From contig OZ038321.1 of assembly GCA_964035795.1 (NCBI GenBank), positions 13,101,288 to 13,165,287 of the forward strand: a stretch of DNA of 64,000 nt. The letters are read 5' to 3'. Positions 1 to 43,000 of the stretch are shown here, piece after piece. The translations under genes and the position numbers were made by a program. Source of the DNA: Pterobdella sp. o SKG-2022 (taxonomy: Eukaryota; Annelida; Clitellata; Hirudinida; Piscicolidae). Below the pieces are notes generated by a model. The model ran no database searches. It saw only the letters and a program-made list of their open reading frames with translations, and had not been told where the DNA came from. How positions within the stretch are numbered: the stretch's first letter is position 1; each line of letters starts with the position of its first letter.

Positions 1-28614
<28,614 letters not shown>

Positions 28615-28700
28615 TCTTTTTGGAGAACCACATCCTATACTATCCGTATTCACAAAGTTGTATTATTGTCGTTATTTTGTTTTCATCATGGTAATGACAT

Positions 28701-28706
28701 AATAAA
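28701..28706 (+). promoter_or_regulatory. Candidate polyadenylation signal of the convertase
   Basis: AATAAA lies 87 nt after the stop codon and is the first canonical signal downstream. The position is reasonable for a short 3' UTR. Other signals further on cannot be excluded in such AT-rich DNA. Confidence 0.5.
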
Positions 28707-31352
28707 GGTGCTATGATGTTCATACTTGTTGAGAAATTTAGGTCAAGTGAGGGTACATTATGTTATTTCATGCCATTTGGTTGTGAATATATTTGTCCTA
28801 TGCACTTCTTTTCACCTTTGTGAGATTTGTATGTTCTTTCCAGCTTTTTATTGTTTTTATTTCGTATCGCCATGGCTTGAATAACTTATGAACTTTTTTT
28901 CAGCATAAAGTTATCATTATTTTTACAAAGATGTTTAGATTTACAACCAATATAATTTTCAAATTTTGATTCTTTAAGAAAAAATTTGCGGTACATTTTC
29001 AAGTTTCACCAAATTTTTCTATTTTTATTTATTCCACCAGCATCGACGTTGAGTTATATTTTTATAATTTTTTAAATTATAGCTAGGTTCATACGTTATT
29101 TATAGACGAAGTTTCATATGTTGAATCTTAATAACTTCAATGTACATTTATTATTTATTTTATAATTATCAAACGTTTTCACGTTATCCATCCTTTCTCA
29201 AACTCATAATTCTTAGTTATTCCACCAATCTTTTTTATTCTTTGTTACATTTTCATTGTGGCTAGTCACAAGACTATTTAGAAGATAACTTCAAAATTGT
29301 TGAATTCCAAGTATTATTATTGAGTCCCATTTATATGGCCTAATCTTCTCTGTGATATGATTCGTTGATGTCTTGTAAATCATTCACTAATCAAATTTTT
29401 TATTGATAAATTATTTCTCTGAATGATAAGATGGTTAACTTGACTATTTGAAGAAGGATTAGTGTTTGTGGGGTAATAGGTAGTTTCAAAATTTAAAATA
29501 TGAGAAGAAAATGAACTAGAGCTTTTGTAAAGAAAAATTGAATGAATATAATAAAACCTATTTAATATTGAAATAATAGTGGAAGTTAAAAGCGGGCTTA
29601 AAGTAATTTAAACGGTTGAAAATTGGAATAGGTGTAAGCTTAACTTGGAAGACTAATACATAACTATAATGGGAATGATAAAGAATGCTATGGAAAGTTA
29701 TTTACAAGAACAACAAAAGGTGTACAAATTTTTCGATTTTAAATTATGATTCTGATGATTTTTTAAACGATTTTTTCAATATTATTTTTATTCAGTGTTA
29801 TCACTGTTTTTGTCGTTTTTCGGTATCATCCATAGCAATTTTTTGTAGTAACTATTATATATATATATATATAAGAAAAAGCAAGGTTTGATTATTTGTT
29901 GAAAAATTTTGTTTTTGTAATAGAGCCATCTTCATATGATGGGTTATAAAGCTTTGTACTTAGAAAACAAGTATTTGAAAGTGGACTTTCCTCTTTTAGC
30001 ATTTAACCTGCACCAATTGATATTAAATTTGATTTGAGTTTGTTCTCTTCACATTCTCTGAAAGTTTTAGAAACTTTATAAAGTATTTTTCAAAGGTAAT
30101 TTCTCATTTGATTTTTCGTGCATCATATTTTGCTTTCATAATAATTCTTGTAATTTTCTTTTGAATTCAAGATTTTTATTTATTTGCATTGAAATTGAAT
30201 AGAAATATATAGCATAAATAACTTTGTTTATAATTATTCAATTTTAAAAAGGCTACAAATGTAAATGAAAACTAATACAAAAATAATATACTACTTCAAA
30301 CAGTAAATTTGTTCATATTTATTTCAACTATATTTTTACAAAATACTTTAAATAGCTTAAAACAAAATACGAATGTTGTAATAATGAAATACTAATACAA
30401 CTAAATCACATAAGACATCAGCTTCATGTATATTTTAAAACCTAAAGTTATCATGTCTCTTGCATCCATCCATCCTTCCATGTATTCAGCAATCCATTTA
30501 CTCACCTATTAGAAATGCCTACAAAAACCACTCTTTCAAACGTTAATTTGTCTTTTCACATTCCGAATAGGATTAATTTTTTTATATTCATCATAAAGTA
30601 TGTTTGTTATTTTAATAATTGATCAGACTTAAATCATAGGGTTCAAAAAGATAGAATTAAGAGTGATAATAACAATGAAAGAGTATATATTTTATCGTTT
30701 TCAATTCATATATTTTTAACTTCTTATGCATACTTTACATTACCAGATTTATTTTTCAAAATTTCACTCTCCAAATTGAGATTGTCACAACTGCTTCCAA
30801 AGTATTACAAACCCATGGACACTTTCACATGAATTATATTAACTCCATATCAAGTTTTTATTTTACAATTGAAATTCCCACGCTAAATTACTTGAAGAAT
30901 TATTTTTGAACTTCCTGAAGGTTGTAAAAATTTTTTTCACACAATATCCTTACTTATAATTACTGTAACTAGTATCGAAAAAACTTTGATGAAGTGCTAT
31001 AAATATTTTTTATTGTACTAGGTAAATTAACCATTACTTCAATGAGAATTATTAGCTCTTACCCAACACTACTATCACATTTATAATTTAATTTATGGTA
31101 GATTTTTTATAAAATTTGAATTTTAACTTAAAAATGTCAAACCGGTTAAATTTGATATACCAACACCAATGGCATTTAAGATTTAAGCTTCCAATTTAAT
31201 TCATTGCGTAGTTGTTATAATGTAACATATTATTTATAGTTAATGTTAAATGTTAAAAGATTCATAAAGGTAGTTCGATTAAAATAAATGTTTAATTATT
31301 GCTATCAATAGTATGTAGAAATTGATGTTTAATAAATAATTCAAAGATTCAT

Positions 31353-31358
31353 TTTATT
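31353..31358 (-). promoter_or_regulatory. Candidate polyadenylation signal of MRPS25
   Basis: AATAAA on the minus strand about 175 nt after the MRPS25 stop. It is the nearest canonical hexamer I found. AT-richness makes chance matches common. Confidence 0.35.
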
Positions 31359-31532
31359 CTAAGAATGTATCAAATGAAAATAATCAAAACAAAAAACAGC
31401 TAGATGCAATCCCATGACTTTGGGAACATGGAGACACTGAAGATGATAATGATGAACAAACAATAACATAAGTGATTAAGCTTGAAATATATTAACAATG
31501 TATTTGAAAAAATGTAAATATTTACAAAATAA

Positions 31533-31622
31533 TTAATCTTCAGCTGCCATCTTAGCTCTTCCTTTTCCGGTCAGATGTGGTGGGAATTGAACCCACCCTG
31601 GGCATGGCAGTTGTCCGGGTAC
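31533..31622 (-). CDS. MRPS25: MRPS25 exon 5 (terminal)
   Basis: Encodes VPGQLPCPGWVQFPPHLTGK then GRAKMAAED and stop TAA. Acceptor CATCTCAG. The plus strand here looks like a tRNA B box by chance, because the coding sequence contains GGTTCAATTCC. Confidence 0.94.
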   Translation of the reverse strand, partial: VPGQLPCPGWVQFPPHLTGKGRAKMAAED

Positions 31623-33171
31623 CTGAGATGAACAATCATAAAAGCTTTCAATTGATTAGGCATGCTATCAAATTGTAGCAAAATGTTAACAATGCCTGAA
31701 AGTGAAGCTAAGTACCCTATAAGTGAAAATTGTTTTATTCATATTCAAGATAACGTGTGAAAAAACAATAGCTTTTTTAAATGAATTTATATGAGCCCAA
31801 AAATAATACAAGGATTAAGAATTAAATTGCAAAGATAAAAGATTTTTTTTGAAAAGCTGAAAAAAAATGAGTGTAAAGAAAACAATTATCATCAACAAAA
31901 TATCACTCCTCTTGATAACTCAATATATTATGATTCCACAAAAATAAAACTGATGACTACACCACAAGCACAACCTCACAAATGCACTGCCTAAGATATG
32001 AGTGGCCAAAGCATGAAATGTGCTTGTCCTCCTCCATCTCCCTCTCCTTCTCTTCAGCCCTTATATCCTTGCTGTGTGGATGTTTTGATATTATTTTCTT
32101 GAACTTTTACAAAAATTCTTCATTGTTACATCACAATTTGGCTTCATTTTGATGGAGAAAAGCATGACATGTGAATATTATCAACAATTCATTACACTTC
32201 CAAGAAACTAATGTTTTCAAAGTTAATGATATTTTGTAAACCTACAATGATTTGAACTACTAAGGTAACTATATAAAGATGAGTGACTTATTGATGAAAG
32301 AAGCATTATAAATTACTGTTGGATTCCAAGAACTTTTTTGAAATGTTCCAATATTTCTTCTCTTGATTTGTTATCACAATCAATGGTCAACTCAGTGTCA
32401 TTATCTGTAGATTATGGGTTCAATATGGATATGAAAAAAGATTTTTCAAAAGTAAAATAAATACATTTTTTAATTCTTCATTTCACATATCAATCATAGT
32501 GAACTTTACTGTTGTACATGTATTAGCAAGTGAAATTAAAAGCAGTTGGCACATATTAATGGTACTACTTATTATATAAGTTATAAAATATGCTATATAT
32601 TTTATTCAGCATAAAGAATTCTTTATATATATTTTAAATTTGTGCTGAAACATATTTAAACAAGTTTTTGAAAAATGATGCTGATGAATGTAAATCATTT
32701 TATTTTGAAGATATCTAGAAAACTAATGACAGAATTAAACATATATTAACAATGAGGATAGTGGATATAAAACTTATTAAACAATAATAAAACTTATATA
32801 AGCTTTTCACACACCAAAGTAGGCTTTGACCCAAGGCAATGGTGTTAATTTGTTGAGGGTCAGTATTTGGACATCAGGGTTTTTATACTGCAGTTGTGGT
32901 AGATGCCAGAAGACAAAGTTACTGTTTTAAGTTCGACCAAATAATTTAATATGTATTGGAAAAGAAAATTTTTGTCAAAAATTTTAAATCAAACTCATAA
33001 ATATTTATTAACTCACTATAATCCAAAGTGGCGAGAAGGAGCAGTCTTGAGTTTTTTATCATAATTGAAAGAAAACATCAAAATTTTTACGTGATTTTCT
33101 AAATGTATTTCACCTTTCTTTAAATAATCTAATGTCCGGGCTAATGCCCCTCTATTGTGCATAAAAGGCAT
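31533..33171 (-). CDS. MRPS25: Mitochondrial ribosomal protein mS25 (MRPS25), complete, five exons
   Basis: Small-subunit mitoribosome protein, acting in the mitochondrial matrix. Exons on the minus strand: 33171-33017, 32921-32815, 32404-32317, 32071-31975, 31622-31533. They total 537 nt, 178 residues, against 173 in human. Start MPFMHNRGALARTLDYLKKG, then FVFWHLPQLQYKNPDVQIL, LTIDCDNKSREEILEHFKKV, SYLRQCICEVPGQLPCPGW and the end GRAKMAAED with stop TAA. The QYKNP-VQI, K-S-x-EEI-x-EH-x-x-K-x-LG and LR-x-CICEV-GQ-PCP blocks are those of animal mS25. All introns are GT-AG and phases close (2,1,2,0). It is convergent with the convertase. There is no obvious N-terminal presequence, as in mammalian mS25. 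It is missed by simple ORF searches because no exon exceeds 155 nt. Confidence 0.95.
31975..32071 (-). CDS. MRPS25: MRPS25 exon 4
   Basis: Encodes KDIRAEEKEREMEEDKHISC then FGHSYLRQCICE. A charged helix is followed by the Cys-containing LR-x-CICE block. Acceptor CACACAG, donor GTTGTG, phase 0. Confidence 0.94.
32317..32404 (-). CDS. MRPS25: MRPS25 exon 3
   Basis: Encodes NDTELTIDCDNKSREEILEH then FKKVLGIQ, the end of the thioredoxin-like core. Acceptor CTACAG, donor GTAATT, phase 2. Confidence 0.94.
32815..32921 (-). CDS. MRPS25: MRPS25 exon 2
   Basis: Encodes NFVFWHLPQLQYKNPDVQIL then TLNKLTPLPWVKAYF. The QYKNP-VQI block is the strongest family signature here. Acceptor AAAACAG, donor GTGTGT, phase 1. 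Confidence 0.95.
33017..33171 (-). CDS. MRPS25: MRPS25 exon 1
   Basis: ATG at 33171 opens MPFMHNRGALARTLDYLKKG and continues to SRHFGL (51 codons plus two bases). Donor GTGAGT is strong. The start is chosen because MP(F/M) followed by RTL-x-YL is the known N terminus of the family. Confidence 0.93.
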
Positions 33172-36100
33172 ATTTTAAACTTTGCAATAAAACCCTACAA
33201 AGAAATATATTAAATTTTTAGGTTAAATGACATAAAGAAATTTCAAAAAAGCTTTTATTCTAATTCGTTTTCATATTGAAAACACGAACTTTGAGCGTTA
33301 ATTTAAAAGGTTAAGACCTAAACAAACTAGAAATATTTATAAACCAATAAAAAAGTTTTTTAGAATAATTAAAATAATCAAAATGATATAAAGAGTTCAA
33401 CTTTTTATAAATATTTTGTTGAAGTTTATCCAGTCAATATTTGAAACTTTTTTGAAAACTCTTGTTTAGCATGGTTTTTGTTACCAGTCCTGATTGATTT
33501 AAAAACTTTCAAAGTTATGAAACTCTTAATTTACAGCATGAAACAACTAAAAAAGCAACAATGAATACAGATTTTAGTTGATCTTCTTAAAAGTTTTTTA
33601 AGGCATGAAAGTCTTACCTTAGCGAGTTTTACGGAACAGTTAATACTGAAGTAGTTTCCAATTCACAAAAAGTTTCATATTTATGAAAACGACTTTTAAC
33701 TTTACTGCTTTTCAATTGAGGTTTTTGTATGTTGACTAAGATTTCAAGGGTAGAAACCTATCCCATGCTTGAAAAACTATTATTAATCAATAATCTATAA
33801 AATAACAAAAAGGTCACAGAATTTTATAAAATATAACTTTTTAAAATTTCCATAAAAATAAAGGTTTTCATTTTTAATATGACCTTATCACTTTCAAAAG
33901 TTTTGAAATAATAATGCTAAAATTTCAATTGAAGCAACCCTGCCTTTTAAATGAAGATACTACGATATTGTTCATGTTGTAGTCAACCCACTCAAGACGT
34001 CATGTACACGTTAAGTGTGAATCCGAAAAATAATTTCTGAAAGAAGTTTGATTTTTTCACTCAAATCTTCCCTCAAAACCATATTTCATAAAACCTAAAA
34101 TGTATAGATTTTTCCATACAAACCTATCTTAACCCTTCAGAAAAATTCGTGTGTTTTGAAGTGCTACATTTACACATTATGAGTGATACATTCGATGATG
34201 AATATTTTTGGAATGTATTAATAATTTACGAATACAAAAATTCAAATAACAAATAAAAAATTTTCTTTCATTTTTCTAGTGAGAGAACTGGAAAAATAAA
34301 TTATGTTCTGGCATACGGGCTTGTTAACCATAATTAGATCGAGTCTAGTAGTTATTCGGTCAATTTATATTTTCATACACTAATTGTTTTTCAACATAGA
34401 AACCAAATTTAAGAAGCTTAAGATTTGGGTGATCTGAACTTTTCGTTTTTGTAACGTTTCATTTATTAAGTCACAGGTAGACGTTTTAAAATCCAAATAT
34501 GAACTTTCTGCTTCAAATAATTTCAGAATGGTTATAACAATCATACAAACGCTTCAAAATGGTATAGATAAACTGCAACCTCGACAAGAGACAGCATGAG
34601 AACTTGAAGGCACAAAGCTGGAGCACCCATGCAAACCACTTATAAATTCATCGTCGAAACTGACAAGCACTCTCAAGAAATACCTCCAGCAAAAATAAAT
34701 TGGGTGAAGTCCAATATTCTCACTACATTGTCAGCTAAAAAGCAAAAATGTACTAACAAGAAAATTTTCTTGGTATATATTCTGCAAAAACATCATCGCA
34801 AAATTGGCTCCAATCATTTCTAACTGCAGCTAATTATTATGGTATAAAAATGAAAAATTAATAAAAAAAACAAATTTTTTTGCAAGTACCTCGTTTGAAA
34901 TTTGCCTTCCATATAATTTGGTTTTCAGGTTTAGCGGTTATTTTAATATCAATTGTAAATACTATTTATTTATGCTTCTATAGAATTAATAACAAAAAAG
35001 TTTTTTTAAAATAAAAATTATAAAATTAATGGCTAAAAACCATTTTTTTGATAGATTAAATTCATATTTTTACATAAGGTATCTTTATTGAGAATTACAT
35101 TCAAACTAAACTTCTTAAAAAAGAAATTTTTCGAAATATCAATGTTAAAAAATGAAAAACCATGAATCTTTTTTAAAATTTTTGAGTTTGAAAATGTATG
35201 GTTCCGAATAACTCATCTGCTTTGTGAATGTGACAACACGTGCTCTATCTTAACTTTTTAAGAATAAACCATTATAATGATTTAGAATTTTCACTAAAAA
35301 TGTGGTTTTATTATTTATTAAAACCATATTTGTGAACTATATATAAAATAAAGTAAAAATATATGCATAGAAACATCGTATGTTTTTTTTTTTCAATATT
35401 TATTCTTTGGTCAAGCATGAGAGTTTCTAAAAAAAAAATTATTTTGAAAAACTTATTTTTGATTATCGAAACCTTATAATAAAACTTTAGTTAACTAAAC
35501 ATATTTAATACGCATATTATATGGTTTTTCTTGATACATAAGATTAATATTCAAGTGATCTAACTTTAAATTTTCGAAAACTTATATTTCAATTGATAAA
35601 TATTTTTATTAGTCCTACATCATCAGCTGGCGTAGAATGTATGAGAAGTACCACTAATTCTCACACTGTAGAAAACTAATAAGTGAAATAAAGATTTCAA
35701 AGCTTATAAGAGATAAGAACGTTTGAAATGACCATCAAAAAAATTAAATAGATTCTTATTTTTGAAAAATTATCTATGCATATAGGGTAGAGTCTTCACA
35801 CATAGGTTGTGCTTGGCAGAGTTAAAAGAACCCAGTTGAATCTTCTAAAAAGTGAAAAAGCTGAAAGAATAAAATCCTTAAAATATTATGAAATGTCTCA
35901 TTTACATTCAAACATGCAATATATGTCAGCATACTATTAGCTTTCGTTAAGAAGCAGTGGTCAGAGGCCTGCTAGACTCACCCTAGCAACCCTACAGCGC
36001 TTATTTACTTTTAAATTTATGTAAGTTTTTTAAGCCATTTGTATAACCATTAAATATTTCATTCGGTTAGTTTTGTTTTGTTTATAAATTTTAATTTTTT

Positions 36101-36609
36101 AAAAATTATAAAAATTTTCCTCGAAATTTCGACGCATTTTTGCTTTTTTAATTCATCAAATTAAACAAGATACGAATGTTTTTATCAAGATATCTATCTC
36201 ATTTTTATCTAAAGAAGCAATTGTCACTTCTGTATGATGTTCTAGATTTATTGTTGCTGGTGTGCAATGTGATATGTAATATCGCCATTTCATTCCAATG
36301 GCAATCTTGGGCAGAATGATTACTTATAGTGTTTCGTTAACTTTCCTCTTCTTTTCTTTCAGTTTCTGCTGGTTTTTTTTTAGTATTTCTCATGAAACTA
36401 ACTTATAGTTTAGTTGAAATTTTATAATTTTGTTTTAACTTTTTTTGTGCAAAAATATAATGAATTTTAAATATTTTCAGACTGCGAAATAAAATTGAAA
36501 AATTTGATCTATTTTGATGTGTTGAAGTGATAACCATTCAAAGTGATAAAAATATGATAAATTTTTATAAAACTGAAATATATAAAAAAATTGACCGATA
36601 GACAAATAG
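33172..36609. other. Upstream of MRPS25, no gene recognised
   Basis: AT-rich. The 64-codon frame at 34629-34823 and a GC-richer patch near 35940-36000 have no similarity I can name. The MRPS25 promoter must lie just above 33171, but I see no distinctive element. Confidence 0.5.
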
Positions 36610-37087
<478 letters not shown>

Positions 37088-40000
37088 ATAGAAAATTAGA
37101 TTCTGACACAAACGAATGTTATAAAAAAATCTATGATGAATTGCTTTTATTAATGTTCAAATATTAAAATTATCGTTACTACATCATCACAAAGGTGAAA
37201 AGAAGAGAGGGGTGGAGAATAGAGAGTATATATGCTTCAACAAATGCTATCTTTACATTAGTTAGATCGTGTATATCGGTTGGCGTTCCAACTTAGAATC
37301 ATCATGTTTTTGATTGGCCATGTTGTTAATCTGAGTAGAAATAATTACTATGATTAGAAATAGTTTGGTGTCTTTTTTTCATTCATTTTACCTGTAGTAT
37401 AATAATCAAATATTTAAAATTTTTCATTCTCAACGTTGAGAAACTTATGATGTTAATAAATTAAATCTATAACTATAATGAAATAAACTAACAGTTTTTA
37501 CTATAAAAGTTATATAAGATATAAGATCAAATAAAATTCCAGTTAAAAAGAAATTTTACCACATGATCTATCAATAAATGCTGGAAGAAGTTAATATTTA
37601 ATGTGAACACATTAAAAGAACTATTATATGACTTACTTGAATAATCTTATTATTGGAACAAATGAACTTTAAAAAATAACCATTCAATTTTAAAATAGTG
37701 TTGTAATTAAAGTTCCATTCAAACTCTTGATTTCTCCTGGGACCTTATAATAAGTGAGTCAACATTGTCTCTTATTCCATCATTATAATCTCTTATATCA
37801 TTTCGTTCAGTTCACTTCAACAGTTTTCAACTTTCAAATTTATGTGTATCATTCTTTTAAAATTTATTAAAATTATTTTTGCTGCAGTATTCTAGTTTTC
37901 TAAGAGTTAAAAGTATGGTCGTAATTAGAAGAGCGAATTTTGAATTTTTTTACCTAATATTTTTATTATCATATTGAAGAAAAAGAACTTTTAATAGTTT
38001 TTAATGGCTTCTGGAAAAGAGATTTGGCAGAGTAAAAGTGTCGGGGTTGAGAATGATAAGAAAGACATGCTCTTATTATTTCTCGAAAGATCACACCATG
38101 AATTCACATTCAACAATGCATATTAATCAAATGTAGTATAATGTTGACGTTTCTGAAAGACATTTCATATCTGAAATATCTCATATTGAGTGGATTATTT
38201 AAGACAAAGATCTTTTCAATAAAAAATCAAGATGGAGTCAGAGATTGGAAATGAATGAATACAAAGAAACAAAAAATTATAGACGAACATGTAAGGCCAA
38301 AAGAGAAAAAAAATATATTGATAGTGAGATAAAAAGATAAAGATAGATACAGAGGCATTAAGAAGGGCGCTATCTCAAAGACATTAACTGTGTTTGTTTA
38401 TGTTAAACCAACGTATATGTGTGTTATTCTATATTCATAGTTATGTGTTTGTATGTGGCACTGTATATTAAATTATGCCTTATTTCATGTGTTATCCTAC
38501 ATCATTAATTTCTATCTCCCTTTGTATTTTAATCTGTTTCTACTCATGTATGGAGGTGTCTAGATGTAATCTCACTTCAAACCTGTTTGTTGATTCGATA
38601 TTTGTGTTTTCCATTCACAGGGGTGTTTGAGTTTAAGATCTCTGTTTTTCTTTGTATGTCTTCGTATATGAGTGAATGTATGTACTTCTATATATGAAAT
38701 AAACCTGACGCTGATGTATATTTTTATCTCTGTGTCAATGTATATTTGTTTGTATGTATATATACTTGGTTTATTTTTATGTATATATATCTACGTACGT
38801 GTCTGTATGCATAAAAAAAGTACTAAATCAAATTTAGTTTATACCGTTAATTTTCTTAAATTCATTTCTTGTTTGATAATTCAAATATATTTGTTCTATA
38901 GTATGTGTACGATGAATTTTTAAGTTTAAATGTATTTATTCATATCTGAATGTATTTATATGAACATGCATGTTAAGTAAAAGATTTCTGTATTTATACT
39001 ATTAAAAACAGCTTTAATTGCTTTTGATTAAAACTTTTAATAAATAGCTGATCTAATAAAAAGCCCATTTATGACATTGATTTCTTTGATGTATGTGTGC
39101 TTATGAGACCAGTCGAGATTAGTTCTTTTTATATGTGAGCTCTAAATTATTTTAATATGTGTTTATGAATCTGTGTCATTATGTATGTGTGTTTTGAGGA
39201 GCTTCCACACATACATACTATCGTAAATTGAATTAAGCAATATTGGATAAGAAAGTAGGTAGAGATCGAACCACAGGTGAAATAGATAATATTTCGAGGT
39301 TTGCAGCCATGTGGAGGAGATTATAAATTAACATAATTATCTTTTCGTATTTTTTTGTTAAGGCATTTTTGTTTGCCAATTGTGCTGTTTGTTCTGCTTA
39401 TTTTTTATTGTTTGTTTATCTTTATCTTTACATTATAGCTCATGTTTCTTGTGTGTTTATTTGATTTTGTGCTTATGCAGATACAATCATAGATTGGCGA
39501 TTAATATTTTAAGTTATTGGGGGTTCTGAATCAAAAAGTGGGATACAATTCTAAGGATTTTCGTTTGAGTTTTATAAATTCCATTTTTGATAAGCTTGGA
39601 AAATTATGAAAAAACTTGTAAATACGTAGTAAAGATTTTTTGTCAATAAGCGCATCAATAGTAATAATTAATCATAAAATGCTAAATAAAAGAACAATTT
39701 TAATATAAATGATGGAAAAAATATCACTATAGAAAATATAAAAAACGATATAAAAATTCTATAAACACATAATGAAAAACCCTTTTTTATGTAAAAAATA
39801 ATATTAAAAATGCTTTTAAATCCTGTACATAATTATTGTAATGAGTGATAAAGTAAAAAGATGCCAATAATTCTCAATAATAGATTCATGAGAGGTGCTG
39901 AGGTAGTATGTCAGAACTAAACACAATTTAATGGTTCGTTATTGACAGAATTAGGCATAAAACAATTTAATTAAACATTAATTACAGCATAGAATATAAC

Positions 40001-43000
40001 TTTGTAGGTACATTAGATTAAATTAGAAGTTTAAGCTTTAAACATTTAAATACAATGACTTTTATGAATGTTATACATTTTAAAATGTTTGTATTGGATT
40101 AGTTATATTACAAAAAAATATACTAAATCCTTTAAATAGCATTTAATACAAGGTTTTACATCAGAGTGAGTGATGTTTAAACCCAAAAATAATTATCATT
40201 TCCAATATGCTCAACTTTATATGAGGCAAACATACTTTTCGAAATGAAAACCAGAAACACTAGATTTATTTATAATAAATATAATAACTAATACGTCATG
40301 TTATATGATTAGTATTAAGATTCCGTTTTTATAATATTTCAAAAGATAATTTAAAACATAACTGAAATATTTGTTTCAATTGATTATTTTTATTTAAAAT
40401 CAAGACATCATTATTTATTAAAATAGATCAAATACTTAACAAAAAGGCACACAGTTTGGAAATTCATTAACATCCGAGCACTTGAATTGTTTTGTTTGTG
40501 AGTGGTTTCAACAAAATTTCTTTTTTGATATCACTTCATACCGATGTTTAGAGTTGTCATTTTTTTTTAAGTTTTTGCCATTCGATTTTTTTTAAAAAAT
40601 TTCAATAAATATTATATAATGTTGTCAGTGTAATATTGATATTACTTATATCACTTAGGAAATATACAGAAATATTAAACATTCGATTTTTCCTTTTTTA
40701 AAATTTTATAGATTTTTCGTGAACAGTGTAGCGTTTTGAAGTACACGAAAAACCAGTTAGAAATGTTTACATCGAAAGTAAATCTCCTTTTAATTTTAAT
40801 AAAACAGCTCCAATCTTATCAAACTTTCGATAAATTTTCCAAGATCAAATTTGAAGAAAAAAATAATAAGCTCAAAAATTAAAAAAGCTTTTAAATATTA
40901 AAATAATAAAAATATATAAAAAAGTTAATAGAAAAAAATTTAATATTAAGTTAAATAAAGTTTAATTAGAAAATATATGATACTAAGGAAAAACAATGAA
41001 AGTATAGGCCAGGTAGTGTATTATGGTTAATATAAAAATATACTTATTAATTAGACTATTTTTTTTTCATGAACATATTTGAAGGATAATCAACAAACAT
41101 CAACAGAATAATTGAAAATATTTTTAAAAAAATGAAAGCTTTTAAGATTTAGAAAGTTTTAGGAATTGCAAAGCAGATATTCACAAATTAACAAGAAGCT
41201 GCAACCGTTGTTTACGCCACTTCTAGTCTGCTTTTATTTGTCCAATCCCTGCAGCCTTCAGACGTTTATAGATAAACACATTTAAATGGTGGAGAGATGC
41301 TTATACGACTGTTTAAGTGCTGGCGGAAATGAAAAATTTTAAATGGCTTGAAGAAGCTTTAAACCCATAATACATCAGTTAAGGTAGTATCACAGTTGGT
41401 GCATTGTTAATAGAGGTGTTGTATGGGGGAGTATTTAGAAGTGGAAGAAGTAGGAATTTGCTTGTAACTTTACTACCAGTTATAATTGACTTATTACAAA
41501 AGTTGATTTTATTACAGTACATGATGATGTTATTTTCATTATTAAAGCGTAACAATATTCAAAATAGGAATGAGAACAGCTTGAGAAGACTTTGATTCTG
41601 TAAGGGTAGAGTGGGAGAATGCAAGAGATCCATGTGTCTGATAGAAATGAGATTGTGTGTATGATTAGACCACCAATGCAAGATTATATTTTGAATTGAG
41701 ACACAAACATGAAAACAAACAATTCAAGTCAAATATAAGACAAAATAAGAGTTGAATGAATTTGGTGTTTTAAAAAGTTCTGAGCAATAAAAAGTTAGTT
41801 AGATTCAGTGAAGAATTAATGCAATAAAGCAAATACTGTATTGATATAATATTACTTTGAGTACATGGTTTTATAATACATATTATTTAAAAATCTTTAT
41901 TTACTCATCATTTCATGATCTTCCTCTTCATTATTATTTGTATCCCTACAAGACTATTGCTGTTGCTAGTGACTGATTAGTTTGATGTCTTTTATGCTTC
42001 ACAACTTTGATCACTTATCTATCACATTTAAACCCTATTCAAAAGCAAATCTACATTAACTTAAAAACATTTCAAACGCTTCTCTTATTTGTAGTTAACG
42101 ACTCGTGAAACTAAAACTTTGTATTGAGTTTCAAATAGCCATATTGTTCACCTTCTTAAAGGAACTAAAAACAAGCACGCAGTTGTCCCACAGTTTAAAA
42201 AAAATTTTTGAATTTTTAATTAAAACAAAAAAGTGCCAAAAAATAAACTTTTAAATGGTTATCAAAGGAAATATTAACTGAAGTGAATTGAAAGTTTAAT
42301 AAAACAAGACACTTTTGTTGAATGAATGAGCTCCCACAGAACATAGTAAAATGCCCAAAAGATACATTTAAACTGAAAGTTTAATTTCGATTTGGAATGA
42401 TGTTTTGGTGAGGGTTTGATTAGAAATAAGAGTTTCAATTTGAAGGGGACTATTTGTTGGTTGTATGTATGTTTAACTGTATTGGAGGTTTCTAATTAAG
42501 ATTTGTTGTGTATGAATGGCGACGAGGTAGACAAATCTTTCCCAATTTAATTTTTTTTGTTATTTATTGTTATTTCCGTTTTTTTATTAGTATTGTTTTT
42601 TGAAATCATAATTTTTACTTTTATTCTTTTTATTTTTTTTCTTTTTTTTAATTTTTAATCTTGATTTGTCGTTTTTGTTAGGTCATTACTGATATTGTTT
42701 TTTATTTGTTCTTTTATTACCATTTTGTTCGTGTAGTAATGCCAACCTAGCTGTTCCCTTCAATGAACACCAATCAGTTATGCCAAGTATTTAGAAACAA
42801 TCTTGCCGTAATTACATTTTTATTTGTTTTTCCAAATTTAATTTTGTTTTTAATTTTATTGTCTCTTTATTAAGTTTTTCAATTTAAAAATAATTTTATT
42901 TATATTTTTTTGGTAAAAAATTATTGATTTTCATTCACTTCATTTAGTATTAAAAAATTGTTCACTTGATTATTTCTCTTCTTTATCGAGTATGTGTCTA

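Larger units (their letters stand above)
28615..31532. other. Convergent intergenic region between the convertase and MRPS25
   Basis: 2.9 kb holding the two 3' UTRs and candidate poly(A) signals. A TA run lies at about 29858-29872. No further gene recognised. Confidence 0.6.

Noticed and set aside
31560..31625. tRNA gene or SINE head on the minus strand (perfect B box GGTTCAATTCC)
   Set aside because: No A box at the right distance and no cloverleaf; the sequence is the coding exon 5 of MRPS25.
38004..38126. 40-codon small ORF beginning MASGKEIWQSKSVG
   Set aside because: Chance ORFs of this length are expected here and nothing else supports it.
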